From the NCBI RefSeq assembly GCF_017592825.1, contig NZ_JAGFMD010000001.1, forward strand, positions 1-64,000: a stretch of DNA of 64,000 nucleotides, written 5' to 3'. Below, piece by piece: positions 15,649 to 24,244 of this stretch. The notes below the pieces were generated by a model. The model did not search any database. It was not told the origin of the DNA and saw only the letters and a list, made by a program, of their open reading frames with translations. This DNA comes from Roseivirga sp. E12. Lineage in GTDB: Bacteria > Bacteroidota > Bacteroidia > Cytophagales > Cyclobacteriaceae. The translations under genes were made by a program, and so were the position numbers. Positions within the stretch are counted from its first letter, which is position 1. Each line of letters begins with the position of its first letter.

Positions 15649-16407
15649 TAATGTTATTGGCTGAATGGATTGCGTAAAGGCTTCAATAATAGTGTTGACT
15701 CCTTTAGGCAATGGTAATTGACCAGCATGGACATTTACCGTGTACTTGGCCGAGTTACTTTTTTGATAATGTGTGCTATGCGTGGAAGAATCCTTGGAAT
15801 CATAACTCGCACTACCTTTTACAGTTACAGAGAAAGGTCCCCAGCCGGCCTTGGCCTCGAAGCTACCCTCAGTTTTTACCTGCTTTTCAGAGGTTTGAGA
15901 TGCCTCTTCCGCAAAACTGGATTTTACCTCCATTTCGAAATTAATGTCGACCGTCTCCACAGCTAATGAGTTAAGTGGCACCACTGTCAGCATTGGAAGG
16001 TTAAATTCCGTTTTAACGTTTTGAATAATAGCTGCGCTTGCCGGAGTAGGCGGTACTGGCGGAGTCGCAGTCGGGTCTCCAGCAGATGCAGGTGTTCCTG
16101 GAGTAATAACCCCGCGGGTTAGTGTCATGACAATCATAACAGGAGCATAGTTGTTATGTGCTGGTATAGCGGGTGTTCCAATCACTTCTGCTACAGGTGG
16201 TGTGGCGGTTGGATCTCCTGCTACCGGAGCAACGGCAGGTGTATCTCCTACGGGAGTAACTGTAAAACAGGTGTCCAGCATAAACTTGGTTTGGGTAACA
16301 GCCATTGCTGCATTGGCCTTGGCAGCGGCAGTTAAAGGACCTCCGATAAGAGACTCCATGGGCAGCCCTGAAAACTGTTGGGCCATTGATAATAAAGCGG
16401 TTTCCAT
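15640..16407 (-). CDS. DUF2589 domain-containing protein with Pro-rich insertion
   Basis: The 255-residue first gene of the operon starts METALLSMAQQFSGLPMESL and has the DUF2589 helix IGGPLTAAAKANAAMAVTQT, strands YAPVMIVMTLTRGVI, the core FNLPMLTVVPLNSLAVETV then INFEMEVKSS, and the C-terminal helix LPLPKGVNTIIEAFTQSIQ. It differs by two Ala/Pro/Thr-rich insertions (about residues 55-85 and 100-125), both containing GDPTATPPV, which look like flexible, slippage-prone loops. A Lys/Gly/Ser segment (WGPFSVTVKGSASYDSKDSS) follows. No signal peptide. Function unknown. Confidence 0.85.
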   Translation of the reverse strand: METALLSMAQQFSGLPMESLIGGPLTAAAKANAAMAVTQTKFMLDTCFTVTPVGDTPAVAPVAGDPTATPPVAEVIGTPAIPAHNNYAPVMIVMTLTRGVITPGTPASAGDPTATPPVPPTPASAAIIQNVKTEFNLPMLTVVPLNSLAVETVDINFEMEVKSSFAEEASQTSEKQVKTEGSFEAKAGWGPFSVTVKGSASYDSKDSSTHSTHYQKSNSAKYTVNVHAGQLPLPKGVNTIIEAFTQSIQPITLSA

Positions 16408-16582
16408 AATTTTTTGGTTTTGGTATTGATTCGTGTTTATTAAAATCCTCCTGATCGTTCAAGAGTTGTGTGTAAGGAAATGTATGGATTTATATGGACT
16501 TATCAAATACAAAAATGATTGGCTGCCCTGTTTTGGACGATTTTGGCTGAAATCAGCTAGACGACATAAGGAGGCCTTTCCT

Positions 16583-16790
16583 TATATAAATGCGGTAGAT
16601 ATACTGATCGGCATTCAGTATCTCTTACGAATTCAATATCTCCTCAATTGTAATGATTGGGTCCTACAATAATTCGGAGTTTGCGATAGAAACTGCTGTT
16701 TACGACTTATGGATGTTATTAACGGAAGGAGTAGTGGTGCAATGTGCGAATCGAAAGTTTACCAAGTGTGTAGAAAATAGGCCACCTTAA
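16583..16790 (+). pseudogene. Decayed 3' fragment of an SBF transporter gene
   Basis: From 16668 to the TAA at 16788-16790, the forward frame reads NNSEFAIETAVYDLWMLLTE then GVVVQCANRKFTKCVENRPP. This aligns with the C-terminus of the intact SBF protein (NNSEFAIAPAVYGLLMFLTG...SSRKFARYKSN). Upstream, INAVDILIGIQ at about 16590-16620 parallels KSAVSIAIESGIQ, but a frame change and about 10 extra bases intervene. No complete gene is present, so this is a relic of a second SBF copy. The DUF2589 operon lies between the relic and the intact gene. The rest of the 410-base gap (16408-16817) shows nothing else. Confidence 0.75.
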
Positions 16791-16817
16791 CTAGGAAAGC
16801 CTATTCCTTATGGATTC

Positions 16818-17786
16818 TTATTTGTTCTTTATCTTTTCACCTCGGACTGGAGAATAGTCTTTCTTCAATTCGCCATTGACCATAATCTCTGCGAAGAAAC
16901 TTTTTGCTCCAGTGGCATTGACCATATTTTCGACATTTTGGATATGGAAATGCAAATGTGGCTCTGAAGAATTCCCTGAGTTACCACAAAGTCCAAGAAG
17001 CTCACCTTGTTTTACTTTTTGCCCCTGCTTGACCACGATAGACTGTTGCTTGAAGTGTGCAAAAAATAGATATTCATCATTGGCAGTTTTAATGATTACT
17101 GTGTTACCAGGAACATAAATTGAATTCATTTGCCCTGGTACATTGTCTTTGACCCCATCAACTACCAAAACTACCTCTCCATCCGCAGGGGCAATGATGT
17201 CCTTGCCGAATACGTAATAATCTTCGTTAGTTCTACCATCGGTTTTGTAAGACCTTCCATTTTCATCTCTGATTACCAAATCAAAGGCTCCTTTCTGAGA
17301 TTCAGTTGTTACGTGATAATTTTGTGCCTCAGTATCTCCACCCCAGAAAACACTCCATTCCTCTTTGAATGGAAGGATTAAGGGTGTCGTATTTCGCTCC
17401 AGTATCGGAAATTCTTCATCATTGAAAGGAACAACTTGTAACCCATTGATTTGAGATTCACTGTCAATCGAGAGGTTGATTCCAAAGAGCCCACGTTCAA
17501 AAGTTGTTTTGTACAAGGCTACCGTCCCATTCGAATATCTAACGAATTCTAACTGCTCCATTTTGCCCGCCTGTGAGTTCAATCCAGTTAAGAAGTTAGA
17601 TAGAGCATCTTGTGGTACGGCTTGCTTCATTTGGGGGTTGAACATGGTGAAAATGGCCTCGTACGCATTGCCATTGTAATTCTCTTTGAATAGGTCGGCT
17701 ACTTTTTTCAGCTTATCCGATTCATTTTGTGCTAAAGCGATGTGTGCTGCAAGTAGAAGTGCAAAGCACATTAATATAGTTCTCAT
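16818..17786 (-). CDS. Secreted M23 family metallopeptidase with DUF3887-like domain
   Basis: The 322-residue protein starts with signal peptide MRTILMCFALLLAAHIALAQ. Residues about 25-120 look like a DUF3887-type domain (LKKVADLFKENYNG...TFERGLFGINLSIDSESQI). The C-terminal LytM/M23 domain has a conserved GNTVIIKT strand, FFAHFKQQSIVVKQGQKVKQ, and the zinc site SSEPHLHFHIQN with HxH. Intact ligands suggest an active endopeptidase on peptidoglycan cross-links or another peptide in the periplasm. It is 29 bases downstream of the membrane protein gene that overlaps the sigma factor gene, so it may belong to that envelope-response operon. Confidence 0.9.
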   Translation of the reverse strand: MRTILMCFALLLAAHIALAQNESDKLKKVADLFKENYNGNAYEAIFTMFNPQMKQAVPQDALSNFLTGLNSQAGKMEQLEFVRYSNGTVALYKTTFERGLFGINLSIDSESQINGLQVVPFNDEEFPILERNTTPLILPFKEEWSVFWGGDTEAQNYHVTTESQKGAFDLVIRDENGRSYKTDGRTNEDYYVFGKDIIAPADGEVVLVVDGVKDNVPGQMNSIYVPGNTVIIKTANDEYLFFAHFKQQSIVVKQGQKVKQGELLGLCGNSGNSSEPHLHFHIQNVENMVNATGAKSFFAEIMVNGELKKDYSPVRGEKIKNK

Positions 17787-17815
17787 GGGTTTTGTTTTTA
17801 ATTGATAATATGACC

Positions 17816-18478
17816 TTAGTTTTCTAGTTGTTTTTGTAGCCGATCTATGTCATCAATAATCGGCTTTAATGTCTTTTTAACTGCTCTTTTGTTGATCCAT
17901 ACTATCAGGACATTGAATAGGGCAATAAATCCAATCATTCGAAGCTTAGATTCCATGGTAACTGGAAGGTACTCTAATAGACCTGACTCCCAGTTAGAGA
18001 TGGATGGGTCCCCGATGCCTAAAATGAAGACAACATTGGCAATGAAAGGAGGGAGGACATACCAGTACAGAACACTGTTTAGCAGCTTCGCTTCCTGTTC
18101 CATATTTTGACGTTGGTTTTCTAATTGCTGCCTGAATGACTGGGTTAGATCAATAGGCCTCTTTAGGCTTCTATTGTTCCTTAATTTGTACACCAAGTAG
18201 ACGAACCAAGTGATGGTCAAGAGGCAACCTATTCTAGCAATGATAAAGGGAACCTCGTAGGCAAAGTACATAAACAGTATGGCTCCGAGGGCGGAAGCAA
18301 TTATCTCTCTTCTGTCTCTGTTCTTAATTACATTATTAAGGCGCTTTGCCCTCTTGTTAAGGTCAGTAAGTAAGTTTGACAAATCAATCTTAATCTTTTC
18401 CACTTGAGAGGAATTCCTCCATATGTCTTTCAGCTCTTGCTCTACCATGTCATGATAATTTTGGGGTGATACACTCAA
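17816..18478 (-). CDS. Membrane protein overlapping the sigma gene, candidate anti-sigma
   Basis: A 220-residue protein with a cytoplasmic N-terminus (MSVSPQNYHDMVEQELKDIW...LTDLNKRAKRLNNVIKNRDR) and about four hydrophobic stretches: EIIASALGAILFMYFAYEVPF, CLLTITWFVYLVYKL, YWYVLPPFIANVVFILGIG and MIGFIALFNVLIVWI. A helical segment (RQQLENQRQNMEQEAK) lies between the pairs. The start overlaps the sigma-factor gene by 29 bases, so the two are translationally coupled, the usual layout for an anti-sigma factor. It lacks a recognisable zinc anti-sigma motif (HxxxCxxC), so the role is inferred from context only. Confidence 0.7.
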   Translation of the reverse strand: MSVSPQNYHDMVEQELKDIWRNSSQVEKIKIDLSNLLTDLNKRAKRLNNVIKNRDRREIIASALGAILFMYFAYEVPFIIARIGCLLTITWFVYLVYKLRNNRSLKRPIDLTQSFRQQLENQRQNMEQEAKLLNSVLYWYVLPPFIANVVFILGIGDPSISNWESGLLEYLPVTMESKLRMIGFIALFNVLIVWINKRAVKKTLKPIIDDIDRLQKQLEN

Positions 18479-18968
18479 AAAGTAATTTTCTAATTCTCTT
18501 CATTTTAACAGCTACATGATTCTCTGTCAGCCCAGTGATAATTGCAATTTCTTTATAGGGCAGGTCTTCCAGATAAAGCACCATAAGTGACTGATCGCTT
18601 TCATTTAAAATGTCAATACAATCGCGCAATGCCTGGTACTTTTCCTCTTGACTTCGATCGTCAGTCTCGATTGGTGTAAATAGAATTGACTCCAACCGAA
18701 CCGTCTTACCATTCTGCTTTTCTAGTTTCAACTTGGACCTTTGTCCTACATTCAGGGCAATTCTATAGATCCAGGTGTCGACATTCGAGTTTCCCTTGAA
18801 ACTCGGTAGTGATTTCCATATCTGGTAAACCACTTCTTGGAAAAGGTCTTGAGGCTCGATAGGAGAGACGGCATAGACCTTACAGATTCTATAAACCTTC
18901 TCTTTATTGTTTTCTAATATTTCCTCGAAAGTCTGTTTAGCCAATTTTTCTGTTTCAGAGTTTTTCAC
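18450..18968 (-). CDS. ECF-type RNA polymerase sigma factor
   Basis: The 172-residue protein has sigma-70 region 2 (about 15-85), with DLFQEVVYQIWKSLPSFKG and TWIYRIALNVGQRSKLK, and region 4 (about 110-165), with LNESDQSLMVLYLEDLPYKEIAIITGLTENHVAVKMKRIRKLL, which contains the helix-turn-helix. Its length and two-domain form fit group IV/ECF factors. It heads a likely operon with an overlapping membrane protein and an M23 peptidase, suggesting a role in an envelope or growth response. The target promoter is unknown; the promoter region (18969-19138) is shared with the divergent nitrilase gene. Confidence 0.9.
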   Translation of the reverse strand: MKNSETEKLAKQTFEEILENNKEKVYRICKVYAVSPIEPQDLFQEVVYQIWKSLPSFKGNSNVDTWIYRIALNVGQRSKLKLEKQNGKTVRLESILFTPIETDDRSQEEKYQALRDCIDILNESDQSLMVLYLEDLPYKEIAIITGLTENHVAVKMKRIRKLLFECITPKLS

Positions 18969-19138
18969 TGTCTACTAATCTTAGTGACAGGGTGGATAGA
19001 AATATGACAAGAAATTTGAAATTTATTTTCCTTCTGTCAAACTGTCCTGATTTTCAGTGTATTGCGAATTGATAATTTTTTGCGGCAGCTTGTATAATAT
19101 CAACATTCCTGCTTCTTATTAATTCCTATCTTCCCACT

Positions 19139-20074
19139 ATGTCAAAGTACAAGGTATCGGTGGTGCAGGCGGCACCTGTTTTGTTCGATTTGGAGGGTAC
19201 GCTCAATAAGGTGGAAAGCTTTGTGAATGATGCTAAAAAACAAGGTGCTAAGCTTATTCTCTTTCCAGAAGCTTTTGTCTCTGCCTATCCGCGTGGTCTA
19301 AGCTTTGGAACGGTAGTAGGAAGCAGAAAAGAGGAGGGTAGATTGCTATGGCAAAGGTATTGGGAGTCTTCGATAGCTGAAGGTGACACCTCTTGTCATC
19401 GACTGGGACAAATGGCCAAGGAGGCCGAGAGCTTTCTGGTGATCGGAGTCAATGAAAAGGACAATGTTTCGGGAACGCTGTATTGTAGCATGTTCTATTT
19501 CGGGCCGGATGGATCGTTTCTTGGAAAGCATAGAAAGGTTAAACCCACGGCTCAGGAACGCCTGATCTGGGGCGAAGATGACGGTAGTACGTTATCGACT
19601 TTTGATACAAGTTTAGGTAAGATTGGTGGACTCATTTGTTGGGAAAACTATATGCCCTTGGCTAGAATGGCCATGTATCAAAAGGGTGTTCAACTCTATT
19701 TGGCACCAACTGCTGATAACCGAGAAGGCTGGCAACAGACCATGCGGCATATTGCCTTGGAGGGGAGATGCTTTGTCTTGGGGAGCAATCAGTTTGTTAC
19801 CAAGGATATGTACCCTAATGACCTGCCGGGGATTGCTGACTTAGAAGATCAGCCAGAGGTAATGGCCAATGGAGGATCTATTATTGTCGATCCACTGGGT
19901 AATGTGCTGGCCGGACCGCTTTGGGGTGAGGAAGGAATCCTTACCGCTGAAATCGACCTAGACCAGATCATACAAAGTAAACTGGACTTTGATCCGATAG
20001 GTCACTATCATAGACCTGATATATTTGAATTTAAAGTAAATCGTCAACCACCGATTAGGGTAGTTGATCAGTAA
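19139..20074 (+). CDS. Nitrilase/carbon-nitrogen hydrolase
   Basis: The 311-residue protein has the catalytic triad of the nitrilase superfamily: Glu in LFPEAFVSAYP (near residue 45), Lys in HRKVKPTAQERL, and the nucleophilic Cys in GGLICWENYMPLAR. The ENYMP motif and the HRKVKPT block are those of true nitrilases and cyanide-degrading enzymes rather than aliphatic amidases. It would convert a nitrile to the carboxylate and ammonia; the substrate is unknown. The upstream region is shared with the sigma factor gene, and a repeat of the CGTCATTGCGA type follows. Confidence 0.92.
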   Translation: MSKYKVSVVQAAPVLFDLEGTLNKVESFVNDAKKQGAKLILFPEAFVSAYPRGLSFGTVVGSRKEEGRLLWQRYWESSIAEGDTSCHRLGQMAKEAESFLVIGVNEKDNVSGTLYCSMFYFGPDGSFLGKHRKVKPTAQERLIWGEDDGSTLSTFDTSLGKIGGLICWENYMPLARMAMYQKGVQLYLAPTADNREGWQQTMRHIALEGRCFVLGSNQFVTKDMYPNDLPGIADLEDQPEVMANGGSIIVDPLGNVLAGPLWGEEGILTAEIDLDQIIQSKLDFDPIGHYHRPDIFEFKVNRQPPIRVVDQ

Positions 20075-20081
20075 ATATACT

Positions 20082-20181
20082 CGTCACTGCGATCCTGATA
20101 ATAAATCAGGAGAAGCAGTCTCCTGAAATGACAAGGAGATTGCTTCGTGCTCTGTCTGTCGACAGGCAACTCGCAATGACG
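20082..20181. repeat. Intergenic CGTCA-TGCGA/TCGCAATGACG repeat
   Basis: CGTCACTGCGA at 20082 and TCGCAATGACG at 20171-20181 bracket a 100-base element with internal AGGAGA/TCTCCT and GGAGATTGCTTC words, a widespread intergenic repeat type in many bacterial genomes. It occupies most of the gap between nitrilase and the M14 peptidase gene. It is a dispersed element and does not encode a protein. Confidence 0.8.
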
Positions 20182-20217
20182 TTCGAATTGCATTTGATGC
20201 ATTGATAACTCGCTATT

Positions 20218-22773
20218 ATGAAAAACAGACGCCTGCTTACCCTCTTAGGATTGATTTTGTGCCTCGGTCTTAATACGGCCATCGCCCAAAGCGACTATTT
20301 CTTCCCGCCTAATGCTCGATTCGATGAGAGCATCCCTACGCCTGAAGAGTATCTAGGTTATCCGATCGGTACGCTGCATACGCGTCACGATGCGATAGTA
20401 GGTTATATGAGGGAGTTAGCTAGGATATCCGATAGGGCCGAACTCGATACCATTGGCGAGACGTATGAGCATAGACTATTGGTGGTATTAAAAGTCACGT
20501 CTCCAGAAAACCATGGCAACCTGGAGCAAATCAGATCAGAACATTTGAAATTGGTTGATCCATCGCAGGCGATTGAGAGCTATGATGGTCAAAAATCTAT
20601 TGTACTCTTGGGTTACAATGTTCACGGCAATGAACCATCGAGTTCTGAGGCAGCCTTGCTAACGGCTTATTACTATGTTGCCGGACGCCATGCTGAGGTG
20701 ACAGACGCTCTAGACGATGCAGTCCTACTGATTGACCCCGCTTTCAATCCTGACGGTAGAGATCGGCATAGCACCTGGGCCAATAGCTTCAAAGGAGACC
20801 CAATGGTTTCCGATCCCATCGATGCTGAGCATAATGAAATGTGGCCTCGAGGTCGTACCAACCACTACTGGTTCGACCTGAACAGAGACTGGTTGCCTTT
20901 GGCACATGTGGAATCTCAAGCGAGAATCAACTTCTATCACAAATGGTATCCTAATGTGGTCACGGACTTTCACGAAATGGGAACCAACTCTACCTACTTC
21001 TTCGAGCCTACGAAACCTTTCGGTTCTGAGAACCCTGTAGTGCCACGCGATAATTATGATGGATTGAATAATCTCTTCGCGGGATACTTCCACGAGGCGC
21101 TAGACGAGATTGGATCGCTTTATTTCACCAAAGAACAATACGACAATAGTTATCCTGGCTATGGGTCGACTTATCCGGATATCCATGGCGCGCTAGGTTT
21201 GGTCTTTGAGCAAGCCAGTTCCAGAGGGCACTTGCAAGACTCTCGTATGGGGAAAGTGGCTTTCGCTTTTACCATTAAGAATCACCTCACTTCCAGTATG
21301 GCCACCGTGCGTGCTTCTGTCGGAGAGAAGGAAACGCTGCTCAAGCATATGGAGAACAACTTTAATACGGCTGTTGAGGAAGGTAAGAAAGCTGGCGGAG
21401 GCTGGGTGTTTGGTGACCAAACGGATGAAGGTCGAAATGGTGAGTTTATCGACTTGTTGAATCGCCATCAAATTGAAATGGTTCAGTTGAATGAGGATAT
21501 CACCTTAAATGGCAGAGCATTTAAGGCTGGCAATGCCTTCTATGTGCCGAACGAGCAAAAGCAGTATCGCATGGTAAGAACGATGTTCGAGCAGGTGACC
21601 ACTTTCTACGACAGTATCTTCTATGACGCTTCCTCGTGGACCACTGCGCTGACCTATAATATGCCTTATGAAAGATATACTGGTAAAGCTTCGCTGAGGG
21701 GTATGGCTATTGACGATGATTTCAATGGTTCTACTTACGCCAGCGTGCCGAAATCCAATTATGCATACCTGATCGAATGGGATGAGTATTACTCCCCGAA
21801 AGCATTGAATTATCTTTTAGAAAAGGGACTCTATGTCAATACTGCCTTTAAACCTTTTAGTATCGAAACGAACGATGGGATCAAAGACTTTGGCTATGGT
21901 ACGCTGATGATTCCAGTCAACCGTCAGGAAATGAATTCAAATCTTGTCCACGGCTTTGTGGAAGAAGCCACCGACCTGGCAGGCATTCGGGCGTACTCCG
22001 TGAAGTCAGGCTTTAGTGCTAAAGGCATTGACTTGGGCAGTGGCAATTTCAGAACCATCCGCCAACCGAAAGCGGTGATGCTGATTGGTGGTAATGTCAG
22101 CAGTACCGAAGCGGGCGAAATCTGGCACTTGCTAGATACCAAAGTGGGCATGCCAGTGACGAAGGTGATGACTACCAGTGCTGGCCGTATCGACTGGGCC
22201 AAGTACAATACTTTGATTTTGCCATCTGCCAACTATAGTGGTTTGGGTAAGAATACGATCGATCGCATTAAGCAGTGGGTGAGAGAGGGCGGAACCGTAA
22301 TTACCCTCCGTAGCGCGACCAGCTGGGCGATCAGCTCCAAGTTTGTCAACGAGAAGTTTGGCGAAAGACCAGAAAGAGATACGCCTGAGCGTATGGATTA
22401 TGTGACATCCAGAGAGTTTAGAGGTTCTAATTCCATTGGTGGCTCTATGTATATGACAGATGTGGATATTACGCATCCACTAGCTTTTGGCTATACACAA
22501 CGCGACTTACCGGTATATAGAAATCACTCCATCTTTATGGCACCAAGTGAAGATCCATTTAGTACGGTGGTGAAGTACAAAGAAAATCCGTTACTCAGTG
22601 GCTATGTGAACAAGACCAACCTCGAAAAACTAGGAGGGACTGCTTCCTTGATCGTGAGTGGTATTGGTAGGGGCAACGTCATTATGTTTGCCGATAACCC
22701 CAACTTTAGAGGCATGTGGTATGGTACCAATAAGCTCTTCTTTAATGCGCTGTTTTTAGGGAATCAGTTTTAG
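20218..22773 (+). CDS. Secreted M14 family zinc carboxypeptidase
   Basis: The 851-residue protein begins with signal peptide MKNRRLLTLLGLILCLGLNTAIAQ. The M14 domain occupies residues about 35-380: HGNEPSSSEA supplies the first two zinc ligands, INPDGR-like FNPDGRDRH follows, VTDFHEMGTNS gives the third ligand His, and GLVFEQASSRG contains the catalytic Glu. A second half (about 600-850) carries a GATase1-like or DUF-type domain with LILPSANYSGLG and GIGRGNVIMFADNPNFRG, seen in other Bacteroidota M14 enzymes. It would release C-terminal residues of peptides in the periplasm or outside. Complete and active-looking. Confidence 0.9.
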   Translation: MKNRRLLTLLGLILCLGLNTAIAQSDYFFPPNARFDESIPTPEEYLGYPIGTLHTRHDAIVGYMRELARISDRAELDTIGETYEHRLLVVLKVTSPENHGNLEQIRSEHLKLVDPSQAIESYDGQKSIVLLGYNVHGNEPSSSEAALLTAYYYVAGRHAEVTDALDDAVLLIDPAFNPDGRDRHSTWANSFKGDPMVSDPIDAEHNEMWPRGRTNHYWFDLNRDWLPLAHVESQARINFYHKWYPNVVTDFHEMGTNSTYFFEPTKPFGSENPVVPRDNYDGLNNLFAGYFHEALDEIGSLYFTKEQYDNSYPGYGSTYPDIHGALGLVFEQASSRGHLQDSRMGKVAFAFTIKNHLTSSMATVRASVGEKETLLKHMENNFNTAVEEGKKAGGGWVFGDQTDEGRNGEFIDLLNRHQIEMVQLNEDITLNGRAFKAGNAFYVPNEQKQYRMVRTMFEQVTTFYDSIFYDASSWTTALTYNMPYERYTGKASLRGMAIDDDFNGSTYASVPKSNYAYLIEWDEYYSPKALNYLLEKGLYVNTAFKPFSIETNDGIKDFGYGTLMIPVNRQEMNSNLVHGFVEEATDLAGIRAYSVKSGFSAKGIDLGSGNFRTIRQPKAVMLIGGNVSSTEAGEIWHLLDTKVGMPVTKVMTTSAGRIDWAKYNTLILPSANYSGLGKNTIDRIKQWVREGGTVITLRSATSWAISSKFVNEKFGERPERDTPERMDYVTSREFRGSNSIGGSMYMTDVDITHPLAFGYTQRDLPVYRNHSIFMAPSEDPFSTVVKYKENPLLSGYVNKTNLEKLGGTASLIVSGIGRGNVIMFADNPNFRGMWYGTNKLFFNALFLGNQF

Positions 22774-22839
22774 AGGGATGGTCTCGGACATGAGTAGTAG
22801 GGTCCCGAAGGGCACTATTGCTTATAGGTTTTGTTAGCT

Positions 22840-23664
22840 CTAGTTATTTTCTAAAATTTTGATATACTTCTTAATGAAAATAGTTAGTTCATCTTGATAC
22901 TCCTTTGGTATTGTACTGGCATTGTGTGCAATAGCATTTCTAACTTTCGCTAATGAATTTAGGTGAGCAAGGATTTCACTTGCTTCCTTGGGTTTTGAGA
23001 AAACTTGTGGATACTCTACTATGATTTTCGCATAGTCATCCCACATGCAATAGAAAAGAATGTTATCGCCTCTAATTGGCAACATTTCGGAAAGGTTTAC
23101 TTCAGCTTTAATAGATTGAGCTTTCCCTAGCTCAACTTTCGCACAAATCTCAACTTCCCAATTAGAACCGATAATTGCAGTGAGTCTATTAATTAGAAAT
23201 TTCCTTATGCTATTTTCAAGATGATAGAGCAGAAAATATAGAGTGGTGAAAAATTTTGCGTTTTTTCTAATTTTAGTATTTATGAAAGGAATATCACTAG
23301 GTTTCCAATCTAATTTATCTTGGTTGATGTCGAAGTCAATAAAAGGTGCTTCTTCTTCTATATTGATTGATTTCCTTAGTTCATCTTCAAAATTAGATTC
23401 AAGATGATATCCTTCTTTTCCCTTTAAATATTTGATTGTTTTTTTCTTTTTTTTTGCCTTGTTAGAATTGTCAATTAAATATTTTGGTATGTTAGAATAG
23501 GGACTTAATCGAAGATGTTCAAACGCTTTTTGTATTTGGGATGGGGAAAAGTAGTTCTCGTTCAATACGATTGAAAAGTAATAAGTAAAAAAGTCAACTT
23601 GCTCAGAACTTTTCAAAGATTTGAAGTCTTTGATTTTCTCAATATATTCTGTTAGTCCGGTCAT
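22840..23664 (-). CDS. HEPN-like protein with RxxxxH motif
   Basis: A 274-residue protein. Its C-terminal part is helical with a HEPN-type motif RNAIAHN (Arg242...His247), after a DYAKIIVEYPQVF segment and LNSLAKV, an arrangement seen in Swt1-type HEPN domains. The N-terminal half is Lys-rich (NKAKKKKKTIKYLKG) and has no recognised domain. HEPN domains with this motif are commonly RNases or, in defence systems, toxins. It ends an AT-rich minus-strand cassette, 8 bases after the unknown gene at 23672. The identification as Swt1-HEPN is tentative; RNase activity is not shown. Confidence 0.65.
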   Translation of the reverse strand: MTGLTEYIEKIKDFKSLKSSEQVDFFTYYFSIVLNENYFSPSQIQKAFEHLRLSPYSNIPKYLIDNSNKAKKKKKTIKYLKGKEGYHLESNFEDELRKSINIEEEAPFIDFDINQDKLDWKPSDIPFINTKIRKNAKFFTTLYFLLYHLENSIRKFLINRLTAIIGSNWEVEICAKVELGKAQSIKAEVNLSEMLPIRGDNILFYCMWDDYAKIIVEYPQVFSKPKEASEILAHLNSLAKVRNAIAHNASTIPKEYQDELTIFIKKYIKILENN

Positions 23665-23671
23665 GAATTAG

Positions 23672-24244
23672 CTAGTCTTCACCGTTGTTTTTGGCTCTTT
23701 TACTCCTTTTCCTTGTAGAACCACTTGAGTTTCCTTGCAATATTTCCTTGCAGTATTCTCTACCTGCTTCTAGGAATATATATTCTTTTGTGTTTAAAGA
23801 TTTTATCCAATCCTTTTTTACACCTGTTGAAATACTTTGAGACAGATTCTTAATTCTTGTATCAGTTCTACGGTTGCTTTTTTCATACTCGCTTAATAAG
23901 TCATCTCTAGTAAACGAATCTTCTCCATATTTTGAAGAATAGAAAGCATAAACTAGTACCCATTCGGGTTCATTCTTCGGATAGTCTTTAATAACTAAAT
24001 CCCTTAAGCTTGGATAGTCCATCTCGTCACTTTCAACATAGTTGGTCTCAGAGGTGTCTTCTTGATGGTGGTTGTTAGCCCCCTGAATTTGATTTGATAC
24101 TGGATTATTAGGTTGCTGATACTTGGGCATTCCAATTCCAAATCTCTCAATGAGGTATTTCAGTACTCGAACCTTAGAATCATCATCAAGATCCTTGATT
24201 AATTCGGTGCACTTGGCAATTGCTTCAATTTCTTTATCGAACAT
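23672..24244 (-). CDS. Unknown protein paired with the HEPN gene
   Basis: A 190-residue protein without recognised family. The N-terminal segment (IAKCTELIKDLDDDSKVRVLKYLIERFGI) looks like a short helical domain, followed by a Gln/Asn-rich linker. The middle and C-terminal part (WVLVYAFYSSKYGEDSFTRDDLLSEYEKS, NRRTDTRIKNLSQSISTGVKK, LTAGREYC-like end) resembles a winged helix with a basic tail (GSTRKRSKRAKNNGED). Its stop and the HEPN gene start are 8 bases apart, so they are probably co-expressed. A DNA-binding or adaptor role is only a guess. Confidence 0.6.
   Translation of the reverse strand: MFDKEIEAIAKCTELIKDLDDDSKVRVLKYLIERFGIGMPKYQQPNNPVSNQIQGANNHHQEDTSETNYVESDEMDYPSLRDLVIKDYPKNEPEWVLVYAFYSSKYGEDSFTRDDLLSEYEKSNRRTDTRIKNLSQSISTGVKKDWIKSLNTKEYIFLEAGREYCKEILQGNSSGSTRKRSKRAKNNGED

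Noticed and set aside
16433-16672. 79-residue forward open frame
   Set aside because: Its end coincides with the decayed SBF fragment in a shifted frame (GIQYLLRIQYLL region) and the rest has no protein-like features.
20673-22476. Several long antisense open frames within the M14 gene
   Set aside because: They are shadows caused by the codon composition of the M14 gene; none has recognisable domains.
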